Origin: Candidatus Hodarchaeota archaeon
GTDB lineage: Archaea > Asgardarchaeota > Heimdallarchaeia > Hodarchaeales > Hodarchaeaceae
DNA length: 18,271 nt
Assembly: GCA_030589605.1 (NCBI GenBank)
Contig: JAUUVJ010000013.1
Span: 1-18,271 of the forward strand
Reading direction: 5' to 3'
Below, one piece after another: positions 5,529 to 13,700 of this stretch. How positions within the stretch are numbered: the stretch's first letter is position 1; every line of letters starts with the position of its first letter. The notes beneath the pieces are model-generated. The model was not told the origin of the DNA and made no database searches. It saw only the letters and a list, made by a program, of their open reading frames with translations. Made by a program: the position numbers and the translations under genes.

Positions 5529-8384
5529 TTATTCTTCAAAATTATCATCACTAGGCCATGGTGTGCAAATCACGTCAAAAATTTGTCTATTTAATGGATC
5601 ACCGCTTTTATCAACCATTTTTGAAAGATCATCAGAATCAATTATTCTGTCATAATTGGACTTAATATCTTTACTAATTTTCTCTCTATTTATAGTAGTT
5701 ATTAAGTCAACATTTAAGCCAGCAGTTTTATATCTGTTAGATTGTTTTTTTGATTTTTGATCATTAATCGCTCTAGTTTGACTGTGCATCTTGAGTTCAA
5801 TTATTCTTAGTTGTTTGTTTCCTGATCTTATAGCCTTACCATCAGGCTTAAGTAATCCACCATCAGAATGTCTAGTTTGAAACCCAAAACTAAATTGCTT
5901 AACGTCATTGAAATAACCTTGTTTGGCTAGATTGTTGATTAAGTATTGACCAAGTTTTTCTTTTTCTACTTGAGGGTGTCCTTTCAATGGTATACCTATT
6001 GCTTCTGAAATCGGAAGTAAATCTCTCTGAACAAATTCTTGCTGATTGAAATTATTTAAGTTTTGTATTTGTTGGTAATTTGGTTTAGTATTACAAATAG
6101 TGAATTGATCATAAAAAGATTGTGGGTTTAAAGGGAGATTGAGTATTGTAGGATTAATTCCAATTTCAGTTTTGGTATATTGTCTACTAATACCTTCATA
6201 ATCTCTTGTTTTCCAATATATCTGTGTATTCGGTTTGTAATTATCCAATCCAGTAAGTTTTTTTGCAGCTAACGGAATATGAACTCTCATCATATTACCA
6301 GAGTTTTTAGGAAAAACAAAATGACTGATTGCTTTTACAGAAGTATACTGTCCAACTTGTGATTGTGGAAAATGTTTTTGAAATTCAAACTTTATTTGAT
6401 TACCATACTCGTAATCGAAATAATTGTACAGATTCTGAGTGAACTGAATACGGCCTCGACTCTTTAATTGGCATGTATCGGTACCTGATATCTTTTTGTT
6501 TATATTAGACATTTTGATCTGATAATAGTCACCATCTTTTGCATTAGGAAAATATTGAGGAAGTATTTTCTTACGAAAGTTACTGGGAACAGTAATATCT
6601 CCAGATGTTTTGAAATGTCCAGTATTTGGATCTTTTTTCAGATTGATGGGCTTGATGAAAAAAACATTCTGACTTTTCGGATCAGGTGAAGTTACAATTT
6701 CAACTTTTTCTTTCTCTCTTTTAGCTAATTTTTGTTTTGTTTCCTTAAGAGCTCTTTTAAGATGTTTACGGGTAGAGTATGGATACAAAGGATCTGACAT
6801 TTGAGCACGAACTATTTGATCCAATAAATTCTCTTCAGGTTCAAGTTCAGCTTGAAAATCATAGGGAGGAGGTTCAGGGATAGTAGGAGCTTGAGAAATT
6901 AATTCATTTACATCATTCAAAGAGGAAATGGTAATTTGAGGGTTAATTCGAAATTCTTCGGTAGATTCAATATCAATAGGTTCATTGAGAGAAATAAAAT
7001 CTTCTGTGAATTCATCAAAATCGTTTAAAGATATTAATTCACTATCTAAACGATCAAACGATAAATCAGGTAAAAAATCTTCATCAATAATAACTGACAA
7101 GAAACGAGGAGATGGAATGGGATTAGAAAAAACATCAATTTCTGGAGATGAAGGGAGGTAATCAACTTCAGCAATATCCCATTCAAGTGCTGCGTACCCT
7201 TCTCCTTGGTAGACAGCATTAAACAGATTTAACTCACTAAATAACCATGTTTGAAAGTTTTCATGAGGAGTAAAACTAGATTGAAGTGAATCGATATTGA
7301 ATTCATCAGCATTTGAAGTTCTTCTATCCGATAATTCTTCAATTTTATCAGTTTCATCATAAACCTTATCTTTAAATTCTATTTCATCTTCAATTTGATA
7401 TTCTACTTCTTTTTCAATATTCTCTATATATTTCTGTATTTCAATATCTTCTGCAAGACTATTAACTTCAACATCAATTTCTTCTTCGTTTAAGTCTTCG
7501 ATTTCGTAATTGTCATCATTAAAATCTTTATCAATATCTTCAATCTCTTCGATCTCTTCAATATTTACAATTTCATCTTCCTCATAGGTTTCAAAGGATT
7601 GTATATCATTTAAATCTTCAAAATCCTCTATTCCATCAATGGTTTCAAAATCTTCAATATTTTCAATTTCTTCAATATCTTCAATATCATTAGATTCTTC
7701 TAGATCGTCTGAAGAGTTAATTACAGTAAATTCATCATAATTTTCAATAATTTCATATTTTTCTTCTTCTTCAATTTCTATAACTAATACTTCTTCTTCC
7801 TTTTCTTCCTCTTCATTAGACGCTTCGATATCTGTTGAAGAATCAGAAGCAGTTTTAAGAGTAGATTCTGTAACAAGAACAGGAGATGTAGTCAGCTGAA
7901 CAGATTCTAACAGAAAATGATCATCTAGAAGTTGCTCTTCCAATTGAGTTTCAATGGTTTCAAGTCCTGTCCATTCCTCCTCTTGAACAAACGATTCCAG
8001 TAATTCGAAATCAGTTTCAAGATTAAGATTAATGAGGAGAGAATCATCGTGTATATTCGATTCAGCATAGTAGGTATCCCAATCCTCAATATTAACTAAA
8101 CCAGTAAAAACATTAGTAATATTAGTAAAATTAGCTTCAATAGAGCTATCAGGTGGGGTTGAATCAGAATAGTCAAAATTATCTAAACCATCTAAATCAT
8201 AAAGATTATTAGGATCAGATTCAATTTCTGTTGCATCAATATCATCTAATAAATTATCCATCCCATTATCAAGTATGGAGTCATCTAAATCAGGGATAAG
8301 ATTATCTAAAGTATCAAGATCAGATGAAGTTGTATCAAGATCAAACGTAGTATCAAAAATATTCTGGATAGCTTCAGCAGCCAC
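5529..8384 (-). CDS. acidic multidomain protein with C-terminal PD-(D/E)XK nuclease-like domain
   Basis: I do not recognise this 951-residue protein as a named family. Residues 1-500 are extremely acidic and low in complexity, densest at about 189-350, where I, E and D alternate in short repeats. Residues 499-507 are proline-rich (APTIPEPPP). Residues 536-560 form a basic helix. Residues 595-725 hold three segments that look like AbrB/swapped-hairpin strands: GDITVPSNF ending in GDYYQIKM, GRIQFTQNL ending in GNQIKFEF, and MRVHIPLAA; this suggests nucleic-acid binding. Residues 803-900 look like a PD-(D/E)XK nuclease: a helix with Glu807 and Glu809, then PDG (847-849), then IIELKMH with Glu863 and Lys865. 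Each domain call is by motif only. Translation starts at GTG, 6 nt after the AAA ATPase stop, with GGAGG abnormally close (1 nt) and a second GGAG 9 nt away. The tight linkage implies joint work with the ATPase. Alternatives are a DNA-mimic or a scaffold. Confidence 0.8.
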   Translation of the reverse strand: MAAEAIQNIFDTTFDLDTTSSDLDTLDNLIPDLDDSILDNGMDNLLDDIDATEIESDPNNLYDLDGLDNFDYSDSTPPDSSIEANFTNITNVFTGLVNIEDWDTYYAESNIHDDSLLINLNLETDFELLESFVQEEEWTGLETIETQLEEQLLDDHFLLESVQLTTSPVLVTESTLKTASDSSTDIEASNEEEEKEEEVLVIEIEEEEKYEIIENYDEFTVINSSDDLEESNDIEDIEEIENIEDFETIDGIEDFEDLNDIQSFETYEEDEIVNIEEIEEIEDIDKDFNDDNYEIEDLNEEEIDVEVNSLAEDIEIQKYIENIEKEVEYQIEDEIEFKDKVYDETDKIEELSDRRTSNADEFNIDSLQSSFTPHENFQTWLFSELNLFNAVYQGEGYAALEWDIAEVDYLPSSPEIDVFSNPIPSPRFLSVIIDEDFLPDLSFDRLDSELISLNDFDEFTEDFISLNEPIDIESTEEFRINPQITISSLNDVNELISQAPTIPEPPPYDFQAELEPEENLLDQIVRAQMSDPLYPYSTRKHLKRALKETKQKLAKREKEKVEIVTSPDPKSQNVFFIKPINLKKDPNTGHFKTSGDITVPSNFRKKILPQYFPNAKDGDYYQIKMSNINKKISGTDTCQLKSRGRIQFTQNLYNYFDYEYGNQIKFEFQKHFPQSQVGQYTSVKAISHFVFPKNSGNMMRVHIPLAAKKLTGLDNYKPNTQIYWKTRDYEGISRQYTKTEIGINPTILNLPLNPQSFYDQFTICNTKPNYQQIQNLNNFNQQEFVQRDLLPISEAIGIPLKGHPQVEKEKLGQYLINNLAKQGYFNDVKQFSFGFQTRHSDGGLLKPDGKAIRSGNKQLRIIELKMHSQTRAINDQKSKKQSNRYKTAGLNVDLITTINREKISKDIKSNYDRIIDSDDLSKMVDKSGDPLNRQIFDVICTPWPSDDNFEE
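7337..7820 (-). repeat. low-complexity acidic-codon repeat tract
   Basis: This stretch encodes residues about 189-350 of the acidic protein. In DNA it is built from degenerate copies of a 9-base unit close to TTCAATATC on the plus strand, densest at about 7540-7700. It is likely to vary in length by slippage, and it gives a strand with strong pyrimidine/purine skew. It is a coding repeat, not a mobile one. Confidence 0.75.
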
Positions 8385-8390
8385 TCCTCC

Positions 8391-9770
8391 TTACTCCACA
8401 ACAGCTTCTTTAGATGATGAACTAGAATCAATACTACCTTCTGTTACATCCTTTCTAGGGCTTTCATAATACCACGGAAGTTTTTCCCAAGACTGAATAG
8501 GATAATAAATAGAGGGACAGCCATAATCATCATTCCAGGAGCGAAAATCGATCGTCCCTACTCCCCTCATCCCATGATGATGAAGAAGAGGATTAATCAT
8601 AGAAGTACATTTATCTAGATCGAAAGAAGTCACTAGTCGAGGAGAAAAATGTTTATGATAGGAAGTAGGGCTAAGTTTGATAAGATCATAGGTTCGCATC
8701 CGAGTAGCTTCAAAAACAGAGTGAATTTCACTTGGAGTGAACATGTGAAACTTGGGAACTAAAGATTGAAGTTCAGAGGGACTTAATTCATTAGGTACTT
8801 CATCGCAAAAACGCTTTAGCATATGGAGAATCACTCTATCAGAGGGAGGAGCGACATACAAGCGACGCTTGAAACGACGAATTTGAGCAGGTTGAATGCA
8901 CCAAGGAAAATTAGTCGCGGCAATGGTAATCGTGTGCTTGCCAGAAGGAGTTTCAAGACCATCCATATAACGCTGTAATTCCTTTTGCATTTTAATTGAC
9001 ATTTCACTCGATTGAGGATTATTAGACGAATTGGATGACGAACCAAATAAACCATCAAATTCATCAATGAAGATAATAGAGGGACTCTCCTCCCAAGCAA
9101 CTTGGAAAAGGGTTCGAATCATTTTCTCACTTTCTCCATGCCATTTCGAAAGTAATGAAGAAGCAGTAATATTAAAGACAGGAATATCCACCTGTGAGGC
9201 TAAAATACGAATTAAATGAGTTTTACCACAACCAGGAGGACCAAATAAGAGAACAGAACTGGGAGGAGGATAGGACCCCTCCAGTACATCAGTACGATCT
9301 AAAGGAAGGTACACGACTTCCTGTAAGTGGGCTTTGACAGCCTCTAGACCAATAATATCATCCCAGGAATAGTTACGATCAGGTTTGAGTTGACAAGCCC
9401 GAATAATTACTTCTAATTCTTGTTGGTTAAGTCCTTCTTTCGAATTAGAAACAGAAGATGTAGTAGAAAAACCAATATTATCTGCTGTGAATGTTTTTTT
9501 TGCTTTTTTTCCATTTTTATTCGTTCCATGTTGGAGTAATAAACGTAACTGCTTAGCACGATAGATACATAACCGAGCTTTGGTATTCCACATTTTATGA
9601 TAAGCTAAATCGGGAAATTGTTGGATGATCGCAAAAAAGACCTTGGCAGCTTGAACATAGGTAGTGTATGCTTGGGGTATTTGTTGCCGTTGGTCATATA
9701 TTTCAGCTTGAACAGTTAATTCCAATGCTTGGAAGATAGCTTTCGGTAGCTGGGATGATTGATCCTTCAA
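8391..9770 (-). CDS. Vps4/katanin-like AAA ATPase with N-terminal MIT domain
   Basis: This meiotic-clade AAA ATPase resembles Vps4, the hexameric motor that pulls ESCRT-III subunits through its pore. Residues about 10-80 look like an MIT three-helix bundle (A..YVQAAKVF, then a helix ending YRAKQLRLLL), followed by a linker. The AAA domain starts at WDDIIGLE (136-143), with Walker A GPPGCGKT (177-184), pore loop SKWHGE (208-213), Walker B IIFIDEFD (232-239), sensor 1 AATN (284-287), and IRRF (297-300), which keeps the arginine-finger pair. Oddly, the C-terminal part (about 395-459) is rich in His, Trp, Tyr and Ser and does not look like the usual Vps4 helix. No ESCRT-III gene is nearby. The partner gene, a nuclease-like acidic protein, begins 6 nt downstream. 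The start is TTG, with a weak AAGGTG 10 nt before it. I think this is a specialised paralogue rather than the housekeeping Vps4; the MIT call is by pattern. Confidence 0.88.
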   Translation of the reverse strand: MKDQSSQLPKAIFQALELTVQAEIYDQRQQIPQAYTTYVQAAKVFFAIIQQFPDLAYHKMWNTKARLCIYRAKQLRLLLQHGTNKNGKKAKKTFTADNIGFSTTSSVSNSKEGLNQQELEVIIRACQLKPDRNYSWDDIIGLEAVKAHLQEVVYLPLDRTDVLEGSYPPPSSVLLFGPPGCGKTHLIRILASQVDIPVFNITASSLLSKWHGESEKMIRTLFQVAWEESPSIIFIDEFDGLFGSSSNSSNNPQSSEMSIKMQKELQRYMDGLETPSGKHTITIAATNFPWCIQPAQIRRFKRRLYVAPPSDRVILHMLKRFCDEVPNELSPSELQSLVPKFHMFTPSEIHSVFEATRMRTYDLIKLSPTSYHKHFSPRLVTSFDLDKCTSMINPLLHHHGMRGVGTIDFRSWNDDYGCPSIYYPIQSWEKLPWYYESPRKDVTEGSIDSSSSSKEAVVE

Positions 9771-9996
9771 AAAGGGAAAACACCTTACTGAAAGTGATTT
9801 GAGTTGTTTTTGTTTCCTATTTCCCAGCTTTCAATTGGAGTTTTAACAACCCGAAAAAAAATCAAAAGAGACTGGTAAGATATTTAATCAATATATCAAT
9901 GTGAATTGTAACAAAGATAAACAACAAAAATTTTGAAGGAAAAATTAATCAATTCGCAAATAGAATCAGTAGTTACTCTCAAATGGGGAGAAACAA
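9771..9996. promoter_or_regulatory. divergent promoter region between the AAA ATPase and RNase III-like operons
   Basis: The 226 bases separate two operons transcribed away from each other and must hold both promoters. For the plus gene, GGGGAG (9985-9990) lies 6 nt before the ATG at 9997, with only a weak AT-rich box near 9941-9950. For the minus gene, TTAAAA (9846-9841) is the best box. Several AT-rich boxes near 9880-9895 could serve either direction. No clear operator palindrome is visible. Confidence 0.5.
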
Positions 9997-10689
9997 ATGG
10001 AAAAGAAATTAACATGGAATGCAATAGGACTAGAACGAAAAACCAAAATTCTAAGGGATGAAGTAAAGAAAAACCAAACAGAATTACCAAAAGATCATTC
10101 ACGGACATTTAAAAAACTACAATTGTATTTAGATGAACTAGATCACCTTCTGAATCAAATGAATAAGATTCATTCTGATTTAATCCCTCAATTGGAGGAG
10201 ATATTTCGATTAAAATTCCCTACTCCAGAACTAGTTATACTAGCCTTATCAAGGCCAAGTATAAGAAATGTATTCGAAGATTTAAGAGATTATTTTGAGA
10301 AAGAACCTGAAAATCCATTAAGAATGGAAGATTATGATGAATTAGCCGCTTCTGGAGATGCTACGAATGTATTAGCATTAATAGGAGATGCAATACTTGA
10401 TCTTAAAGTAATAGAGGTCATGTGGGATTCTTCTTTAAAAACAGTAGGAAAATTAACAACTCAAAGAAAGGAAATTGTATCCAACAAGAATCTAGCAAAA
10501 GTTTGTGATAAATGGGACTTATATGAGTATCGACTTAGTCGATTACTCTTTCCCTCTGTGAAAGATGCAAAAGAAAAATCAATACAACGTGAGAAAGGAA
10601 CACTTGTGGAAGCAATTTTTGGTGTGATTTACATAGAATTAGGTGTAGAATCAGTTGTAAGAATTTTACCACAGGTACAATATCCTTGA
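9997..10689 (+). CDS. RNase III-like protein with N-terminal coiled coil
   Basis: Residues about 70-225 match an RNase III catalytic fold: FPTPELVILALSRPS (74-88) corresponds to the opening helix, ALIGDAIL (127-134) to the signature, GKL...R...VSNKNLAKV (151-169) to the next helices, and GTLVEAIFGVIY (201-212) to the last catalytic helix. Of the E. coli acidic residues, Asp45 and Glu117 have equivalents (Asp131 and Glu205). The positions of Glu38, Glu41 and Asp114 appear to be Asn124, Ala127 and Thr202. The ALIGDA form recalls Mini-III rather than classical RNase III. There is no double-stranded RNA-binding domain; instead residues about 10-68 look coiled-coil. It could be an active, divergent RNA-cutting enzyme or a binding-only relative. 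ATG is preceded by GGGGAG with a 6-nt spacer. The Schlafen-like gene starts 37 nt after its stop with no terminator between them, so the two are probably one operon. Confidence 0.78.
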   Translation: MEKKLTWNAIGLERKTKILRDEVKKNQTELPKDHSRTFKKLQLYLDELDHLLNQMNKIHSDLIPQLEEIFRLKFPTPELVILALSRPSIRNVFEDLRDYFEKEPENPLRMEDYDELAASGDATNVLALIGDAILDLKVIEVMWDSSLKTVGKLTTQRKEIVSNKNLAKVCDKWDLYEYRLSRLLFPSVKDAKEKSIQREKGTLVEAIFGVIYIELGVESVVRILPQVQYP

Positions 10690-10714
10690 TAAAGGAATAA
10701 ATTACAAGTATTCT

Positions 10715-10719
10715 GAGTG
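10715..10719 (+). promoter_or_regulatory. Shine-Dalgarno site choosing the AlbA_2 gene start
   Basis: GAGTG ends 7 nt before the ATG at 10727 and 4 nt before an in-frame TTG at 10724. The 7-nt spacing agrees with other genes here, so the ATG is preferred. Confidence 0.45.
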
Positions 10720-10726
10720 AAAATTG

Positions 10727-13700
10727 ATGCCAGATAGCCCAAATGATGAACCAAAACATAATAAATTAGGAACTGAATTTTGGCAAAATTTTTTGGAATA
10801 TATAGTCACATTTGATATACGTGAAGGTCAGTATTGGGATTATAAAGAAACCCTAACTCTCGGAAAACAAAAAAATGATGAAGCTCGTAGAAAAGAGAAC
10901 CAAGAAATTTTGAAGGACATAACTGCTTTTGCAAACGCGGAATCAGGAGTTCTAATATATGGTATGAGCAATAAATCCCCTAGACACATTGTTGGTATAG
11001 ATAATCCAGAAAACTGTCTTACTAAAATAGTACATTTACTTGAAAGAGAGTGTGAAAGAAGTATTGGGATTGAAATTGTTATTACTAATCACATTATTTC
11101 TACTGAAAAGAAAAATTGTTTAATCCTTTTAATTCCTAAAACGTCAAAAGCAATAGGAGTGAAACATTATAAAATTGGGCATCCAATTTATTATTTACGC
11201 AAAGAAATGATTTCTCACCCACTAAGAAAACAAAGTGAAATTGAAAAACTTATACTGGATAAAAAGGAAATAGTTAATGATACAATCCCAGTTTTATCGG
11301 TTATTGAAGAAACAATGAAAAGTCAGGAAAGGCTATCTCCTTCAAATTCGCATGAAGATATATGGCGTGGCTATTCATCATTGGATCAATTACCTCCAAA
11401 AGAAATTTTTCAAGAAATTTTGGTAAATATTGATAAGATTCCATACATTTCTCAAAATAAATTGTTTTTAGAATGCATAATGTGTTATAAAACTGAATTG
11501 TCTTTTGAAGATGTAAAAATAGAGACATTTTACAATATATTGGAACATAAGGATCATTTAAATTATTCTCTCTCACAATGGAATAAGTTACTTGAAAGGA
11601 TCATCCAAACAACTCCAGGATTAATTGCTCTAAAGTTTATTGGATCAACAGAGTTTCTTGAAGGAGTATTCAAAGATAAGATATTAGAAGAAATTGAAAG
11701 CAATAAATATAAAAATATAGGTCATTTGCTCGAAATAGTAAGTCCGATAGATAAAAATTCTTCAAAAAGATTAATTGGATATATCATTGAAGGTATTGAA
11801 GTAAATAGGGACTGTACTATTACATATATTTGGGATCTATTCTTAAGACTAGGGATAATCGATGAAAAATTGGGTAGACATTTTTTTAATTCTATTCAGT
11901 GGAAAATCTATTTGCGAGGAGACAAAAATGAACAGATAAAAATTTTAACTGATATTCTTCAGAAAAAAGGAAGGTTCCTTGAACCATTACAAGAAAAAAA
12001 GCAAAAAGAGCTTAAATCTTTTATTATTAAATCAGAAAAACGACTTATCAACAAATTTCCTTGGAATGAGATTGTTACAGAAGATTCTAACTATTTCACC
12101 CTATTACCCTTACTTTATCAATTCAATCAATGGGAAGGTGAGGAAATTCTAGTTCTTAGTAGTTTACCGTGGGACATTATATGTCAGAGAACATTGAAAG
12201 AAGAAAGCCATAATTTTTTTCTGAAATCTATCCCAACTGTTATCCTAAACTCAAGAAAATTTCTAAAAGTTCAATGGTTTAATTTACTTATTGGAACAAA
12301 AAGGTTAGATTACTTAAATCGTTTTTTAACATCCATACAACATATAAAAGGGGGCTTAAGTCTTTATTTTAGAATTTTAGAAAGAATAGCTAGAAATCCT
12401 GAAGAAATCAAATATCTTTTGAAAACATCTCCGAAAAGAGAAATTGAAACTTTTTCGAAGTTTTTTATATCCAAAAAGACTAAAAAATGGCATAAAATAT
12501 TAAATTATTTAGATACCCAAGACTGGGGTTATCATGGGAAGAATTCTTATGAAAATTATGGATATAAAATTCTAATTAATGCAGGATTGAATCAACCTTC
12601 AATCGAAGATTATTTTCGAAAATATCAAAGTGATTCTTATTATAAAATTGGTTCAAATATTAATCTAATACTTATCTCTCTTTTATTAGGGACAAGGAAT
12701 GAACAAATAATAAAAAAAGTAATTTTGAAATCATTTTCTGAACATGAAAAGAAATGGTTGTATTTAATAGATTTTAGTAACTTTTTAAAAGCTGACAATC
12801 AAAGACTTGAACCTTACTTTTATAAAAATGAGATAATTGACTTTAATGAAGGGTTTGGATGCCGTTACTCTCATCTATTTTGTTTAATTCTTTTGCTTGA
12901 AATATTAGGTAAGTTTGATAAGCAAGACGGAAAAGGAAAGCAATTACTACAATCTATTTTTCAAAGTATTGAGAATTGCATTGCTTTTATAATAGAGAAT
13001 AAAAACAAACTCCCATCAGAAAAAGATCCAAAGGATTCATCTAGAGATGTGAGAGTATCTAGCTTCAATGTAAATAATCTTGCTTCACTAGTTATAAATG
13101 ATCCATCAATTATTACAAATAATCCTAGTGAACAAGATGTCTTAGGCCAATTCTTGAATATATTTCAATATAGTTACTTTCTGACTTTTGAGGGGATAGA
13201 AGAAAAATTAAAGGTTTTAGGTTCAAGATTCTTAGAGCACTACTATCATTATAATTCTAATAAAGCAGAATCATTTGCTTCCAAGTGGAAAAAAGAAAAA
13301 AACCTCTTTAACATTTATTATACTACAAAAACAGGCCTGATTAGAGAATTTCTCGTAAATCAAGTTTTATCTTTTATTGAGGCTAGAATGAATGGAGAAG
13401 ATTTAGAAGTTAGTAATTTATTTCATCTTGCTTTTCCAGAAGCAAAAGAAAAGATCTTAGTGATAAAGAATTTAGGTGATTTACTGAAATCAGACTTTCA
13501 TTCTATCAATCTCGCTTATTTGGAACTTGCGAACGGAGGATCATCAATTTCAGAAGAATGGATAAACAAAATTGACTGGAGGAGAATATTTAGATCAGAT
13601 TATTCATTAAACGAGTTAAAGAGCGTTATCGAAGATTATTATTGGAGAGATATTCTAGAAAATGTATTAAATGATGTTTTTGATGAAAATAATGTAAAAA

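Noticed and set aside
7337..7820. Short-unit repeats considered as a CRISPR or tandem non-coding array
   Set aside because: The units are degenerate, lack spacers, and lie in frame within the long acidic open reading frame.
8831..9100. 89-codon minus-strand frame inside the AAA ATPase gene
   Set aside because: It is the same strand in another frame across the Walker B region and is a shadow of the real gene.
9896..10108. 70-codon hydrophobic minus-strand frame overlapping the RNase III-like start
   Set aside because: Hydrophobicity comes from reading the complement of a lysine-rich coiled coil; it overlaps the start of a well-supported gene.
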